A stretch of 64,000 bases of DNA from Sphingobacterium detergens. Its GTDB lineage: Bacteria; Bacteroidota; Bacteroidia; Sphingobacteriales; Sphingobacteriaceae. Where the stretch lies: the NCBI RefSeq assembly GCF_003610355.1, contig NZ_RAPY01000001.1, positions 558,001 to 622,000 of the forward strand, read 5' to 3'. The position numbers were made by a program, and so were the translations under genes. A model generated the notes under the pieces. That model did not search any database. It worked only from the letters and a program-made list of their open reading frames with translations, and was not told the DNA's origin. Shown here piece by piece: positions 44,139 through 52,546 of this stretch; the first letter of the stretch is position 1, and each line of letters starts with the position of its first letter.

Positions 44139-45023
44139 ATGTCCCAAATTAAAGAGCAAACAGCGATAAAAACCACCTATTTCAGTATTATAGGAAATAC
44201 AATGTTGGCTTTGCTGAAGTGGCTGGCGGGTTTTTTTGGGAATTCATACGCACTTATAGCAGATGCGATTGAGTCCACCGCTGATATTTTTTCTTCCTTT
44301 TTAGTTCTTCTTGGCTTAAAATATGCCCAGCGGCCTGCCGATGAAAATCATCCCTATGGTCATGGAAGGGTAGAGCCACTTATTACGTTTATCGTTGTTG
44401 GCTTTCTCATTGTATCAGCTACGATCATTGCCTATGAAAGTATAGAAAATATTGGGACACCCCATGAACTGCCGAAGTCCTGGACATTATTCGTTCTCGG
44501 AGGAATCATTATCTGGAAAGAAAGTTCTTACAGAATTGTCATGAAAAAGAGTCGAGAGACCAATAGCTCTTCACTGAAAGCGGACGCGTGGCATCATCGA
44601 AGTGATGCAATTACATCGGTGGCGGCTTTTATTGGTATATCTATCGCTTTAGTATTGGGTAAGGGATACGAGAATGCGGATGATTATGCCGCGTTATTTG
44701 CAGCTGGATTTATTTTGTATAATTGTTACCATATTTTTAGACCTGCTCTTGGTGAAATCATGGATGAAAATGTTTACGAGGAAGTGATCGAGGAAATCAG
44801 AAAATATGCTTTGGAGGTAGCGGGTATAAAAGCGACGGAGAAATGCTATGTTCGAAAGTCGGGAACAAAATATCACGTCGACCTACATGCGATTGTGAAT
44901 AGTGAGATCACGGTGAAAGAAGGTCATGCACTGGCTCACGAACTCAAAGATTATCTGATCGAACATATACCCGACCTTGGTCATGTTATGATCCACATCG
45001 AACCGAGTACATATATAGACTAA
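44139..45023 (+). CDS. Cation diffusion facilitator transporter
   Basis: 294 residues from the ATG at 44139 (MSQIKEQTAIKTTYFSII). Six helices and a C-terminal cytoplasmic domain. The helix 2 site is A-D-A-I-E-S-T-A-D and the helix 5 site A-D-A-W-H-H-R-S-D, with H-P-Y-G-H-G-R in loop 2-3. D/A-x-x-x-D in helix 2 instead of H-x-x-x-D points to Mn, Fe or Ni/Co rather than pure Zn export. C-terminal domain ends H-V-M-I-H-I-E-P. Confidence 0.88.
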   Translation: MSQIKEQTAIKTTYFSIIGNTMLALLKWLAGFFGNSYALIADAIESTADIFSSFLVLLGLKYAQRPADENHPYGHGRVEPLITFIVVGFLIVSATIIAYESIENIGTPHELPKSWTLFVLGGIIIWKESSYRIVMKKSRETNSSSLKADAWHHRSDAITSVAAFIGISIALVLGKGYENADDYAALFAAGFILYNCYHIFRPALGEIMDENVYEEVIEEIRKYALEVAGIKATEKCYVRKSGTKYHVDLHAIVNSEITVKEGHALAHELKDYLIEHIPDLGHVMIHIEPSTYID

Positions 45024-45259
45024 ACGGCCCTGTTTGGCAAGAATTAGCCTGTTCGTATATCAAATAGCGATGTTCGTATAATTTTGTCAATTTGTATTTA
45101 TTTTTCCTTTAGCTTTATTCTAAATAACAATTTATTTCTCTGGAAATAGATTGTCTGTAAGTTTTCTCCTCCTGTTCACGATGAGGGTGCTTTGTTAAAT
45201 ATACATGCAGTTATGTTGGATGGATTGTTGGGAGAAGCTTATATCGTAAATAACATTGT

Positions 45260-45847
45260 ATGCTAGTCAACAAAAGAATGAAAATAGTATTTGCCGTAAC
45301 AGTAATTTTTGGAATGTTGTGTACACATGATGCGTTAGCGCAATTTGGAATGGGGCTTAGGGCCGGCGGGAATCTATCTGGTACAAATGGTTCGGCTTTT
45401 CGTTCAGGTAAAAGAATCGGTTTTCAGATCGGAGGGGATCTTAGCTATCATTTTAACAAAAATCTAGCATTGCAGGCCGAACCGGTCTATAATTTAATGC
45501 GGATCCGTAATAACGATCAGACTGCAGAAAGTGAATATGGGATAGGAGCCGGAACCAGAAAATTGGAATATATGAGTGTGCCGTTGTATCTAAAGGTAAA
45601 TTTTACCCGTACAATTGCGATTATGGGGGGACTGGATTTCAATTTTTTGCTCAATGATGACCGTTATAAACTGAACAATGGAGCGAATGCATTTCGAAGT
45701 AAGCCCAGAACAGGTTACAGTTTAGGTGCAGAATTGGGTAAGGTTTATTTTCGGTATCGAAAATTTAATAGAACAAATGATATCATAGACAATTGGACTG
45801 CGGATATTGAACAATATCAACTGGGACTCAAATTCGAGCTGTTTTAA
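45260..45847 (+). CDS. Outer-membrane beta-barrel (porin-like) protein
   Basis: 195 residues. Signal peptide (KIVFAVTVIFGMLCTHDALAQ); starts at 45260 or 45278 both leave it intact. The mature part is a small barrel of the PF13568 type: alternating strands such as M-G-L-R-A-G-G-N-L-S, R-I-G-F-Q-I-G-G-D-L-S-Y-H, and a C-terminal strand Q-L-G-L-K-F-E-L-F ending in aromatic Phe as outer membrane proteins do. Likely 8 strands. No ligand is clear. Confidence 0.82.
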   Translation: MLVNKRMKIVFAVTVIFGMLCTHDALAQFGMGLRAGGNLSGTNGSAFRSGKRIGFQIGGDLSYHFNKNLALQAEPVYNLMRIRNNDQTAESEYGIGAGTRKLEYMSVPLYLKVNFTRTIAIMGGLDFNFLLNDDRYKLNNGANAFRSKPRTGYSLGAELGKVYFRYRKFNRTNDIIDNWTADIEQYQLGLKFELF

Positions 45848-45942
45848 ATCGATTTCAGTGCAAAATCCATTTGTGAAAGACTTTGCTAAACTATTGGTTT
45901 TTAATGCATAAAAATTGATATTGGCAATATAAACAGGAGAGG

Positions 45943-45972
45943 ACCATCCCAATTTAATTGGGATGGTTTTTT
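45943..45972 (+). terminator. Terminator after the barrel gene
   Basis: ACCATCCCAATT and AATTGGGATGGT, almost a continuous 25-base palindrome at 45943-45967, followed by TTTTT. Confidence 0.8.
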
Positions 45973-46032
45973 GTGTTAAAAGCTACTACTTTTGTGCTTG
46001 AGTCTTTACGATTGCCTTATTAATGCTATATG

Positions 46033-47064
46033 CTAGAGGTTATTATCGGCAGATAACATTTCAATTTGCCATCTGATATGGTCCATTGTAATTGGATATT
46101 CGACCTCATTGACAAGATTCTCATAGATGTCGTTGAATAATAGATTATAATCTCCTCTATGTGGAAGCGGATAAGAAATATGCTTTTGATTTGTGTTGTC
46201 GATAGTCACCAATTTACCCTCACTGCCATTCGGTTCTACACCATAAGCTGGATTATCGGGAAGCATGCCATCTATCAATTGCTGTTCTTGCACATCAGCC
46301 ATCGTTTTTATGAAGCTTCCTTTGGTACCATGTACCACAAAAGCGGGCAAAGGATCGGCCACAGCGAGGCTCCCCGTTAGAAATACATTCAGTTCATTGG
46401 GGTAGCGTAAATGATAATGGAAGTAGTCTGCTACTTGGGAGTTGGGTCGGTTAATTGAAGTTGTTTTACTAAATTTCAATGGTTTTCCGAAGAGCGAAAT
46501 AGCCTGATCTATAATATGAGGCCCCAGATCATAGGTGAGACCACTGGAGATATATTGGTTGTTTTCCTTGAAATATTTTTGACCTAATTCCATTTTATAG
46601 CGGTCGAAGCGGAAAGATACTTCAGTTAATTTACCAAGATTGCCACTTTCAATAACTTTTTTTACATCGAGAAAATGGCTGTCATAACGTCTGTTTTGAT
46701 AAAAGAAAATCCGCTTCCCACTTTTTTTGCTGACCTCGGAAAGTTCGTTGAACTGCGTTATATTTTCCACGGCTGGTTTTTCGATCAGAACATGTTTTCC
46801 TGCTTTTAGGGCCTCTGTCGCGAACTCAAAGTGTGTATGATTTGGCGTGTTTACAATCACCAGTGCTATCGTATCGTCTGCCAATAACTGATCTACGGTA
46901 TCATAGCTTTTGATTTCGGGATAAAGGTCTTGTGCTATTTTCTGTGACCGTTCGACAACGGCGACTAAGTTAAAATGTGGATTGCTATGGATGAAAGGTG
47001 CGTGGAAGACGCGACCCGACATACCAAAGCTTAGAATTCCGGTATTGATCTTGGTATTTTTCAT
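46033..47064 (-). CDS. Gfo/Idh/MocA-family oxidoreductase
   Basis: 343 residues from the ATG at 47064 (MKNTKINTGILSFGMSG). NAD(P) site near 10-20 (G-I-L-S-F-G-M-S-G-R-V-F-H), lysine E-K-P-A in H-V-L-I-E-K-P-A near 95, and the C-terminal beta-sheet with G-L-x-Y-D-L-G-P-H-I-I-D near 170. YvaA/YdgJ-like (scyllo-inositol or sugar dehydrogenase) subgroup. Substrate is not deducible. The frame continues upstream to 47271 but without conservation. Confidence 0.85.
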   Translation of the reverse strand: MKNTKINTGILSFGMSGRVFHAPFIHSNPHFNLVAVVERSQKIAQDLYPEIKSYDTVDQLLADDTIALVIVNTPNHTHFEFATEALKAGKHVLIEKPAVENITQFNELSEVSKKSGKRIFFYQNRRYDSHFLDVKKVIESGNLGKLTEVSFRFDRYKMELGQKYFKENNQYISSGLTYDLGPHIIDQAISLFGKPLKFSKTTSINRPNSQVADYFHYHLRYPNELNVFLTGSLAVADPLPAFVVHGTKGSFIKTMADVQEQQLIDGMLPDNPAYGVEPNGSEGKLVTIDNTNQKHISYPLPHRGDYNLLFNDIYENLVNEVEYPITMDHIRWQIEMLSADNNL

Positions 47065-47648
47065 TTTTATATGATCTTGTTGAAGCAAGGTTATTTGCTG
47101 TTGAGTATTCTTTTTGTAATTACATCTACGAACTGTTGGACCGAAGTAGGGTCTGGATATAAATATAAGTATATCTTGTCTTATTTTAGATCGATCCTTA
47201 CATATTTGGATTGATTTTTCTTTGGGAAAATCACATTTTTTGTCCACTTTATCTGGATTTTGCCTATCCATACCTATATACCATCGTTGTTCATTACAAA
47301 TCTATGATAACAATAGGCCAGCGAAATACGCCGGGTTTAGAAGATCTAAAGAACTACAATTCTTACTCAAGTAAATATATCCAGTTGTTTTCATTCTTAA
47401 GAAGGACTTCATGTAGTATCACTTAATATGATCAAAGACAAGATAATTCTTGAAAAACGATGAGCTATGTGTAATAGTTTGATGAATTTTATTAGGTTGA
47501 TTATTAGTTTATTGTGTATTATTCATTGGAGGGATAGTTTTTTACCTTCGGTATTTTACAAGTTATGCAATATATAATATAGAGTTGGATGGTAAGATAT
47601 GGGAGCGAAACCAGGTCATCGGACTCTACTATTTATAGTATAAGAGAT
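47065..47648. other. Intergenic region, 580 bases
   Basis: No convincing gene between the oxidoreductase start and the Fur-like gene. AT-rich. No perfect TTTG/TAnnTTTG pair was found; TACCTTCG near 47540 is the nearest -7-like string. Confidence 0.5.
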
Positions 47649-47924
47649 ATGGAAGTTTTAATCAGCTCATTAACAAGTAATGGACACAAATTAACACCTC
47701 AACGCCTACATATTATCAAGCATTTGTGGCGCAAAGTTATTATTGACAACATTGACGACCTCTATGTAGAGTTGCGAACAATACAACACATCAGTTGGGC
47801 AACTTTGTACTCCACAATTAAATTGCTGCATGCTCTTGGTTGGCTCGAACTGCGTGGGAATGGTCCTAGAGGACGATATTATCGTTGGATCAGGAAAGAT
47901 TTCAAAGCTGTGGACCTGTGCTAA
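47649..47924 (+). CDS. Fur-like winged-helix protein, DNA-binding domain only
   Basis: 91 residues from the ATG at 47649 (MEVLISSLTSNGHKLTPQRL). It matches the first half of Fur-family regulators: G-x-K-L-T-P-Q-R-L-x-I-I, then N-I-D-D-L-Y-V-E-L-R, I-S-W-A-T-L-Y-S-T-I-K-L-L (recognition helix, like S-L-A-T-V-Y-R-T-L-K-L-L) and G-R-Y-Y-R-W. The dimerisation domain and its metal ligands are missing; full Fur has about 135-160 residues. The frame goes on after the TAA for 34 codons with I-H-D-H-I-F near the place where Fur has its H-x-H. A recent nonsense mutation or a natural mini-Fur are both possible. Confidence 0.65.
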   Translation: MEVLISSLTSNGHKLTPQRLHIIKHLWRKVIIDNIDDLYVELRTIQHISWATLYSTIKLLHALGWLELRGNGPRGRYYRWIRKDFKAVDLC

Positions 47925-48029
47925 TCGCGGCAGATTCATGATCATATTTTTATCGACGAGATCTGGCCTTGGGAATCTAAAATTGTCCTTAATCTCTCCG
48001 TAACAGCTATTTTGATTGCTCGCAAATAA
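47925..48029 (+). pseudogene. In-frame continuation of the Fur-like gene after its stop
   Basis: Reading on after TAA 47922-47924, the same frame stays open to a TAA at 48027-48029 and encodes S-R-Q-I-H-D-H-I-F-I-D-E-I-W-P-W. H-D-H-I-F is in the right place for the H-H-H-x-x-C metal site of Fur, though no Cys pair follows. Weak evidence of decay. Confidence 0.3.
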
Positions 48030-48161
48030 AAAGCGGCCATTGGCACAGATCTATTGCAAACAAACTCGCATGACTACTGAAAAGTGTTTCATGTTGTAAG
48101 TTATGGATAGGGAAAGTAAATTGTCGTGTTGTTGAGTAAAAATATAGCCGATATAAAATGG

Positions 48162-48198
48162 AAAAAGGGCAAACCAATTTATTTTGATTTGCCCTTTT
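48162..48198 (-). terminator. Terminator of tRNA-His
   Basis: Reading leftwards from the tRNA: AAAAGGGCAAA (48198-48188) and TTTGCCCTTTT (48173-48163) with 14-base loop, ending in T5. Confidence 0.85.
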
Positions 48199-48200
48199 CG

Positions 48201-48275
48201 GGTAAGTAATCGGGCTCGAACCGACGACCCCTAGAACCACAATCTAGTGCTCTAACCAACTGAGCTATACCTACC
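48201..48275 (-). tRNA. tRNA-His (GTG)
   Basis: 75 bases on the minus strand, no encoded CCA. The acceptor stem has eight pairs, GGTAGGTA with TACTTACC, so the extra G at position -1 pairs with C73, the identity mark of histidine tRNA. D-arm TAGCTCAGTTGGTTAGAGC, anticodon stem CTAGA/TCTAG with loop TTGTGGT (anticodon GTG), T-arm with GGTTCGAGCC. All arms fold. Confidence 0.97.
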
Positions 48276-48290
48276 GTGATTTTGATGATA

Positions 48291-48322
48291 CAAAAGTACG
48301 ATTAAACCCTATTCCCTCCAAA
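48291..48322 (-). promoter_or_regulatory. Promoter of tRNA-His
   Basis: Leftwards: TTTG (48322-48319), 20 bases, TACTTTTG (48298-48291), 15 bases before the tRNA. Identical -7 to the tRNA-Leu promoter. Confidence 0.8.
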
Positions 48323-48478
48323 TATTTAAATGAAAAAAAACAGGTATTAAAGTCAACTAGGTGAAGATTAGTTTATTAAATTTTAATAAAAAACGATTGT
48401 AATAGCCCGTAGGACGTGATTTGAGATTTTTACTTAAAATCAGGTCGATTTTTGTTAGGTAATTGAATGAAAAAGTAT

Positions 48479-48518
48479 AAAAAAAGCGATCACTCTAGTC
48501 GGGTGATCGCTTTTTTTA
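48479..48518. terminator. Bidirectional terminator after htpG
   Basis: AGCGATCAC (48485-48493) and GTGATCGCT (48503-48511), extended by A and T runs on both sides, 9-base loop. Confidence 0.85.
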
Positions 48519-48534
48519 TACAGTTATTGTGATG

Positions 48535-50427
48535 TTAGATCATCTCAACACTTCTTTTTACAAAAGATGTTAGATCTGCACCAGATAACAGGCCTCTTGA
48601 CAAAAGTGCTAGATCAAAGGCTTGTTTCGCCAGTTTCGCACTTTCTTCATCAGAAGAGGATAATATTCTTTTGATCAACGGGTGATTGCCGTTAACCGTT
48701 ACTTTGTAATTATCCGGCAATGAACCATAAAAGTTCATACCACCACCGCCAGTTTTGGCCATATCTTTCATACGACGCATAAACTCATCTATAGTAACGG
48801 ATACGGGTAAGTCACCTTCACGAAGGGCATCTACCTCAACTTTCATATCCTGACGCGAAATCGCTTTTTCGAAAACTTCCAAAGCTTTTTTGGATTCCTC
48901 TTCGGATAATGAAAGTTCGATCTTCTCATCTTTTTGAATTAGCTTGTCGATCACATCTGCGTCTACACGTTTAAGCTGTACCTTTTCGCCTCCTTTTTGT
49001 TCCAAATAGGAGGTGAAATGTGTGTCAAGTGGGCCATCAAGTACCAAAACATCGTAGCCTTTGTTTAACGCTGTTTGGATAAAACCATCTTGCTGAGCAG
49101 CATCATGTGTGTATAAGTAAACAATATTACCATCTTTATCGACTTGAATATCTTTTACCTTTTCATAGTATTCCTTGATTGTAAAGCTCGCGTTGTTCGT
49201 GTTTTTTACCAAGCAGAAATCACTCGCTTTTTCCGCGAACTTTTCATCGCTTAGCATGCCATACTTGATAAACAAGCCAATGTCTGTCCATTTTTCTTCA
49301 AAACCTTTGCGGTCAGTTTTGAATATTTCATTTAATTTATCCGCAACTTTTTTGGTAATATAGCTATTGATCTTCTTAACATTACTATCTGCCTGTAAGA
49401 AAGAGCGTGAGACATTCAATGGAATATCCGGAGAATCAATTACCCCATGAAGTAACATCAGGAATTCCGGTACAATGTCCTTTACTTCATCGGTAATGAA
49501 TACCTGTCTAGAGTAAAGCTTGATTTTGTTGCGTTGGATTTCCAGCTCGTTTTTTACTTTAGGGAAGTAAAGAATACCAGTCAGGTTAAATGGATAATCT
49601 ACGTTAAGGTGGATCCAAAACAATGGCTCATCCATCGAATATGGATATAATTCGCGATAGAAAGCTAAATAATCCTCGTCTTTTAACTCCGAAGGGGACT
49701 TTGTCCAGGCTGGATTTGTATTGTTGATGATATTGTCAACTTCTACAGATTTATATTTTGGTTTACCTTCCTCATCTTCTCCATCTGGCTCAGAGCTTGT
49801 CTTCGTGCCAAAACGAATTGGGATAGGAAGGAACTTTGCATATTTGTCCAAGATTTCCTGTAGACGAGCTTGACTCAAAAACTCTGTGGACTCGTCATTG
49901 ATATGCAAAATGATGTCTGTACCACGTGTTGTTCTAGTCCCTGTTGAAATTTCGTAAGAAGTACTACCGTCACATGTCCAATGCGCTGGTTCGGCTCCAT
50001 CTTGGTAGGATAATGATTGAATTTCTACGGTGTCAGCCACCATAAATGCAGAATAGAATCCTAATCCAAAGCGACCAATAATCTCATTTGCATCGTTAGC
50101 TTCCTTGAATTTCTCCATGAATTCTGTTGCTCCCGAAAACGCGATTTGATTAATATATTTTTTGATTTCTTCGGCAGTCATACCAATACCATTGTCTGAA
50201 ATCGTAATGGTTTTGGCCGCCTCATCAAACTTCACATCTACGATTAACTCACCTGTTTCGCCATTGTATTGCCCCAAAGATGCTAAACGTTTAATCTTTT
50301 GGGAAGCATCAACTGCATTAGATACCAGTTCGCGCAAGAAAATTTCATTATCTGAGTATAAGAATTTTTTGATTACGGGAAATATGTTCTCCGTGTGGAT
50401 TGAAATACTACCTTTTTCTGGATTCAT
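48535..50427 (-). CDS. htpG: Molecular chaperone HtpG (Hsp90)
   Basis: 630 residues from the ATG at 50427 (MNPEKGSISIHTENIFPV), the family length; the frame is open to 50544 but the extra part is unlike Hsp90. The N-terminal GHKL ATPase has E-L-V-S-N-A-V-D-A near 34, D-N-G-I-G-M-T near 84 and G-R-F-G-L-G-F-Y-S near 122. The middle domain contains the catalytic arginine region N-V-S-R near 345, and the C-terminal dimerisation domain is complete. Acts on folding of client proteins in the cytoplasm. A direct-repeat-like sequence GGACAGGATGGCAG lies about 75 bases upstream. Confidence 0.95.
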   Translation of the reverse strand: MNPEKGSISIHTENIFPVIKKFLYSDNEIFLRELVSNAVDASQKIKRLASLGQYNGETGELIVDVKFDEAAKTITISDNGIGMTAEEIKKYINQIAFSGATEFMEKFKEANDANEIIGRFGLGFYSAFMVADTVEIQSLSYQDGAEPAHWTCDGSTSYEISTGTRTTRGTDIILHINDESTEFLSQARLQEILDKYAKFLPIPIRFGTKTSSEPDGEDEEGKPKYKSVEVDNIINNTNPAWTKSPSELKDEDYLAFYRELYPYSMDEPLFWIHLNVDYPFNLTGILYFPKVKNELEIQRNKIKLYSRQVFITDEVKDIVPEFLMLLHGVIDSPDIPLNVSRSFLQADSNVKKINSYITKKVADKLNEIFKTDRKGFEEKWTDIGLFIKYGMLSDEKFAEKASDFCLVKNTNNASFTIKEYYEKVKDIQVDKDGNIVYLYTHDAAQQDGFIQTALNKGYDVLVLDGPLDTHFTSYLEQKGGEKVQLKRVDADVIDKLIQKDEKIELSLSEEESKKALEVFEKAISRQDMKVEVDALREGDLPVSVTIDEFMRRMKDMAKTGGGGMNFYGSLPDNYKVTVNGNHPLIKRILSSSDEESAKLAKQAFDLALLSRGLLSGADLTSFVKRSVEMI

Positions 50428-50679
50428 AATTTGTATGTTGCTATTTAATTTTATGATTTTGGTGATTAATGCACAATCTGTGTTCCAAATAGCGATTGTA
50501 GGACAGGATGGCAGAAATTCATTCATTTTGTCATAATCGTTCAATGTACCCTAGTAATCGTATTTGAACCTATGTCAGGATAGTTTAGACAAAAAATATA
50601 GAGGCTCGGGATGGAAGCAAGCAAATGTTTGAATCGGTCGATCGGTAATCCTGTAGGAGATTTAGCTCTGCGAATAATC

Positions 50680-51243
50680 TTAATTTAATTCAGGGCTCTG
50701 TGGGAAGTTGGCGACATGCGCATATTTTGGACCTAGCCCAATTATGGCATCCTTCCAAAGCAATTCACCATTACCCTCAAAAATAATCTGATGATGGTAT
50801 TTATTTTGAACAGCCCAGCTGTTTTCGTTTATTTCCTTATCCAATTGTCCGCTTGACCAACCTGAATAGCCGATGAAAAACTTGATTTCATCAGATTTAA
50901 TCTGATCCTGTTGAATCGCGTCGATAAGTTTTTCTTCATCACCGCCAAAATAGAGGTTTGGAGCAACCTCTTCACCACTTAGTAGAAGATCAAACCGACT
51001 ATGTACAAAAAATAGGCTCTCCTGTGCCACAGGTCCACCTATATAAATCGGGAAATGACATTGCGCTATTGATTCCAATAATTGACCAATATGGACATTC
51101 GTTTTATTATTCAATACAAAGCCTAAGCTACCTTCTTGGTTATGATCACATAATAGGATAACAGACCTTAGGAATCGAGGGTCTAACATGAATGGCTCTG
51201 AAATCAGCAGGCTTCCTTTTTGTGGGTCTAATTCATTAAACAT
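50680..51243 (-). CDS. YqgE/AlgH family protein
   Basis: 187 residues from the ATG at 51243 (MFNELDPQKGSLLISEPF). DUF179 marks: G-x-L-L-I-S-x-P near 11, S-V-I-L-L-C-D-H near 30, G-S-L-G-F-V-L-N near 40, I-Y-I-G-G-P-V near 72, and the late G-Y-S-G-W-x-x-G-Q-L near 130. Function unknown; associated in some bacteria with alginate regulation. The -7 element TAATTTTG ends 7 bases before the ATG. Divergent from pdxH. Confidence 0.88.
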   Translation of the reverse strand: MFNELDPQKGSLLISEPFMLDPRFLRSVILLCDHNQEGSLGFVLNNKTNVHIGQLLESIAQCHFPIYIGGPVAQESLFFVHSRFDLLLSGEEVAPNLYFGGDEEKLIDAIQQDQIKSDEIKFFIGYSGWSSGQLDKEINENSWAVQNKYHHQIIFEGNGELLWKDAIIGLGPKYAHVANFPQSPELN

Positions 51244-51249
51244 AGGACG

Positions 51250-51257
51250 CAAAATTA
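51250..51257 (-). promoter_or_regulatory. -7 element next to the yqgE start
   Basis: TAATTTTG read from 51257 to 51250, only 6 bases before the ATG (51243). Suggests a nearly leaderless transcript. Confidence 0.4.
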
Positions 51258-51305
51258 AGTATATGTCGAAATTAATCCTTTTTTGTTTAACTCATGCGAG
51301 ATTTG

Positions 51306-51327
51306 TGCCAAAAAAACGTTTTTGGCA
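51306..51327. promoter_or_regulatory. 22-base palindrome between yqgE and pdxH
   Basis: TGCCAAAAA (51306-51314) and TTTTTGGCA (51319-51327), perfect, centre AACG, between divergent genes. Confidence 0.4.
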
Positions 51328-51366
51328 ATTTCTACTAAGTTTATAGAGAAAAAGCAATGATTTTAG

Positions 51367-51374
51367 TAAGTTTG
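51367..51374 (+). promoter_or_regulatory. -7 element of pdxH
   Basis: TAAGTTTG, a perfect match, 23 bases before the ATG at 51398. Confidence 0.45.
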
Positions 51375-51397
51375 TAGGAATATAAAAATAGGTTTCT

Positions 51398-52051
51398 ATG
51401 TCCATTCAACATAAAGATATTGCAGCGATCAGACAAGATTACGTATTGGGTAACCTATCTGAATCGGATGTGGATCATGATCCCATCCATCAGTTTAAAA
51501 AATGGTTTGATGAGGCTGCTCATAGTGAGGTGATTGAGCCCAATGCGATGGTGTTGTCCACTGTCTCGTCACAGCATTTACCTTCTTCAAGGATTGTTTT
51601 ATTAAAAGATATTTCAGAAGGAGGGTTGGTATTCTTTACAAATTATGAGAGCCGAAAAGGGGAAGACATGAAAGACAATCCGCATGCTGCGCTTTTATTT
51701 TTCTGGCCTGAGCTACAACGGCAAATCCGTATTGAGGGTATTATCGAGCTAGTGAATGAATCAGATTCGGATGAATATTTTCAGTCGCGTCCTAAGGGGA
51801 GTCGCATAGGTGCATTGGCATCCCCCCAAAGCCGAGAGATTCCAAACCGAAATTTTTTGGAGAGTAGAGTAGAAGAGCTTCAGAAACAATATTCGGATGA
51901 TGTGACTATACCTCGTCCAGTGCATTGGGGTGGTTATATTCTAAAACCAATCTATTTTGAATTTTGGCAGGGACGTGCTAGCCGTCTTCATGATCGGATC
52001 GTCTATAAAAAGGTTTCGGATTCTTGGAAAATCACGCGTCTAGCTCCATAA
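51398..52051 (+). CDS. pdxH: Pyridoxamine 5'-phosphate oxidase
   Basis: 217 residues, FMN-dependent enzyme that oxidises pyridoxamine or pyridoxine 5'-phosphate to PLP. Marks: S-S-R-I-V-L-L-K near 63 (FMN phosphate), F-F-T-N-Y-E-S-R-K-G near 80, R-Q-I-R-I-E-G near 108, S-R-I-G-A-L-A-S-P-Q-S near 134, and the PNPOx C-terminus E-F-W-Q-G-R-A-S-R-L-H-D-R. The next gene, nuoC, begins one base after its stop, so the three genes are one operon. Confidence 0.95.
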   Translation: MSIQHKDIAAIRQDYVLGNLSESDVDHDPIHQFKKWFDEAAHSEVIEPNAMVLSTVSSQHLPSSRIVLLKDISEGGLVFFTNYESRKGEDMKDNPHAALLFFWPELQRQIRIEGIIELVNESDSDEYFQSRPKGSRIGALASPQSREIPNRNFLESRVEELQKQYSDDVTIPRPVHWGGYILKPIYFEFWQGRASRLHDRIVYKKVSDSWKITRLAP

Positions 52052-52052
52052 T

Positions 52053-52541
52053 ATGACATTTGAAGAAATTAAATTAAAACTAGTTTCCACATTTGGAGAT
52101 GCAGTAATCCTGAAAGAGGAGGCGACTGGCCTACAAGCCGCTTTGTTTGTCCATGTTGAAGATCTAGTTCCTGTTTGCTCTTTTCTTAGGGATACCGAGG
52201 GTCTATATTTTGATTTTTTGAGCAATATAACTGCTGTAGATTACGAAGATCACTTTACGATCGTCTATCATCTGAGTTCATTGCCTTATCAACATACAGT
52301 CGTATTGAAAGTGGAACTGGAGGGCAATCGCTCGTTGGATGAGCTGCCAGAAATCCCGTCTGTTACTTCCATTTGGCGTACAGCAGATTGGCATGAAAGG
52401 GAAGCTTTTGATCTGATGGGAATTTATTTTTCAGGACATCCGGACCTAAGAAGGATACTCTTGCCGGATGATTGGGAGGGGTATCCACTACGAAAGGATT
52501 ATCAGGAGGCTGAAAAATATCATGGCATTAACATTAATTGA
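52053..52541 (+). CDS. nuoC: NADH-quinone oxidoreductase subunit C
   Basis: 162 residues. 30-kDa subunit of complex I, part of the peripheral arm. The signature is complete: [12 protein letters not shown] near 112, followed by [13 protein letters not shown] and [10 protein letters not shown]. One base after pdxH and five bases before nuoD. No nuoA, B, E or other subunits are in the window on either side. Confidence 0.93.
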   Translation: MTFEEIKLKLVSTFGDAVILKEEATGLQAALFVHVEDLVPVCSFLRDTEGLYFDFLSNITAVDYEDHFTIVYHLSSLPYQHTVVLKVELEGNRSLDELPEIPSVTSIWRTADWHEREAFDLMGIYFSGHPDLRRILLPDDWEGYPLRKDYQEAEKYHGININ

Positions 52542-52546
52542 TCTGT

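Noticed and set aside
48007..48240. 77-codon minus-strand frame ending in the tRNA-His
   Set aside because: It runs through the tRNA and its terminator, which account for the sequence.
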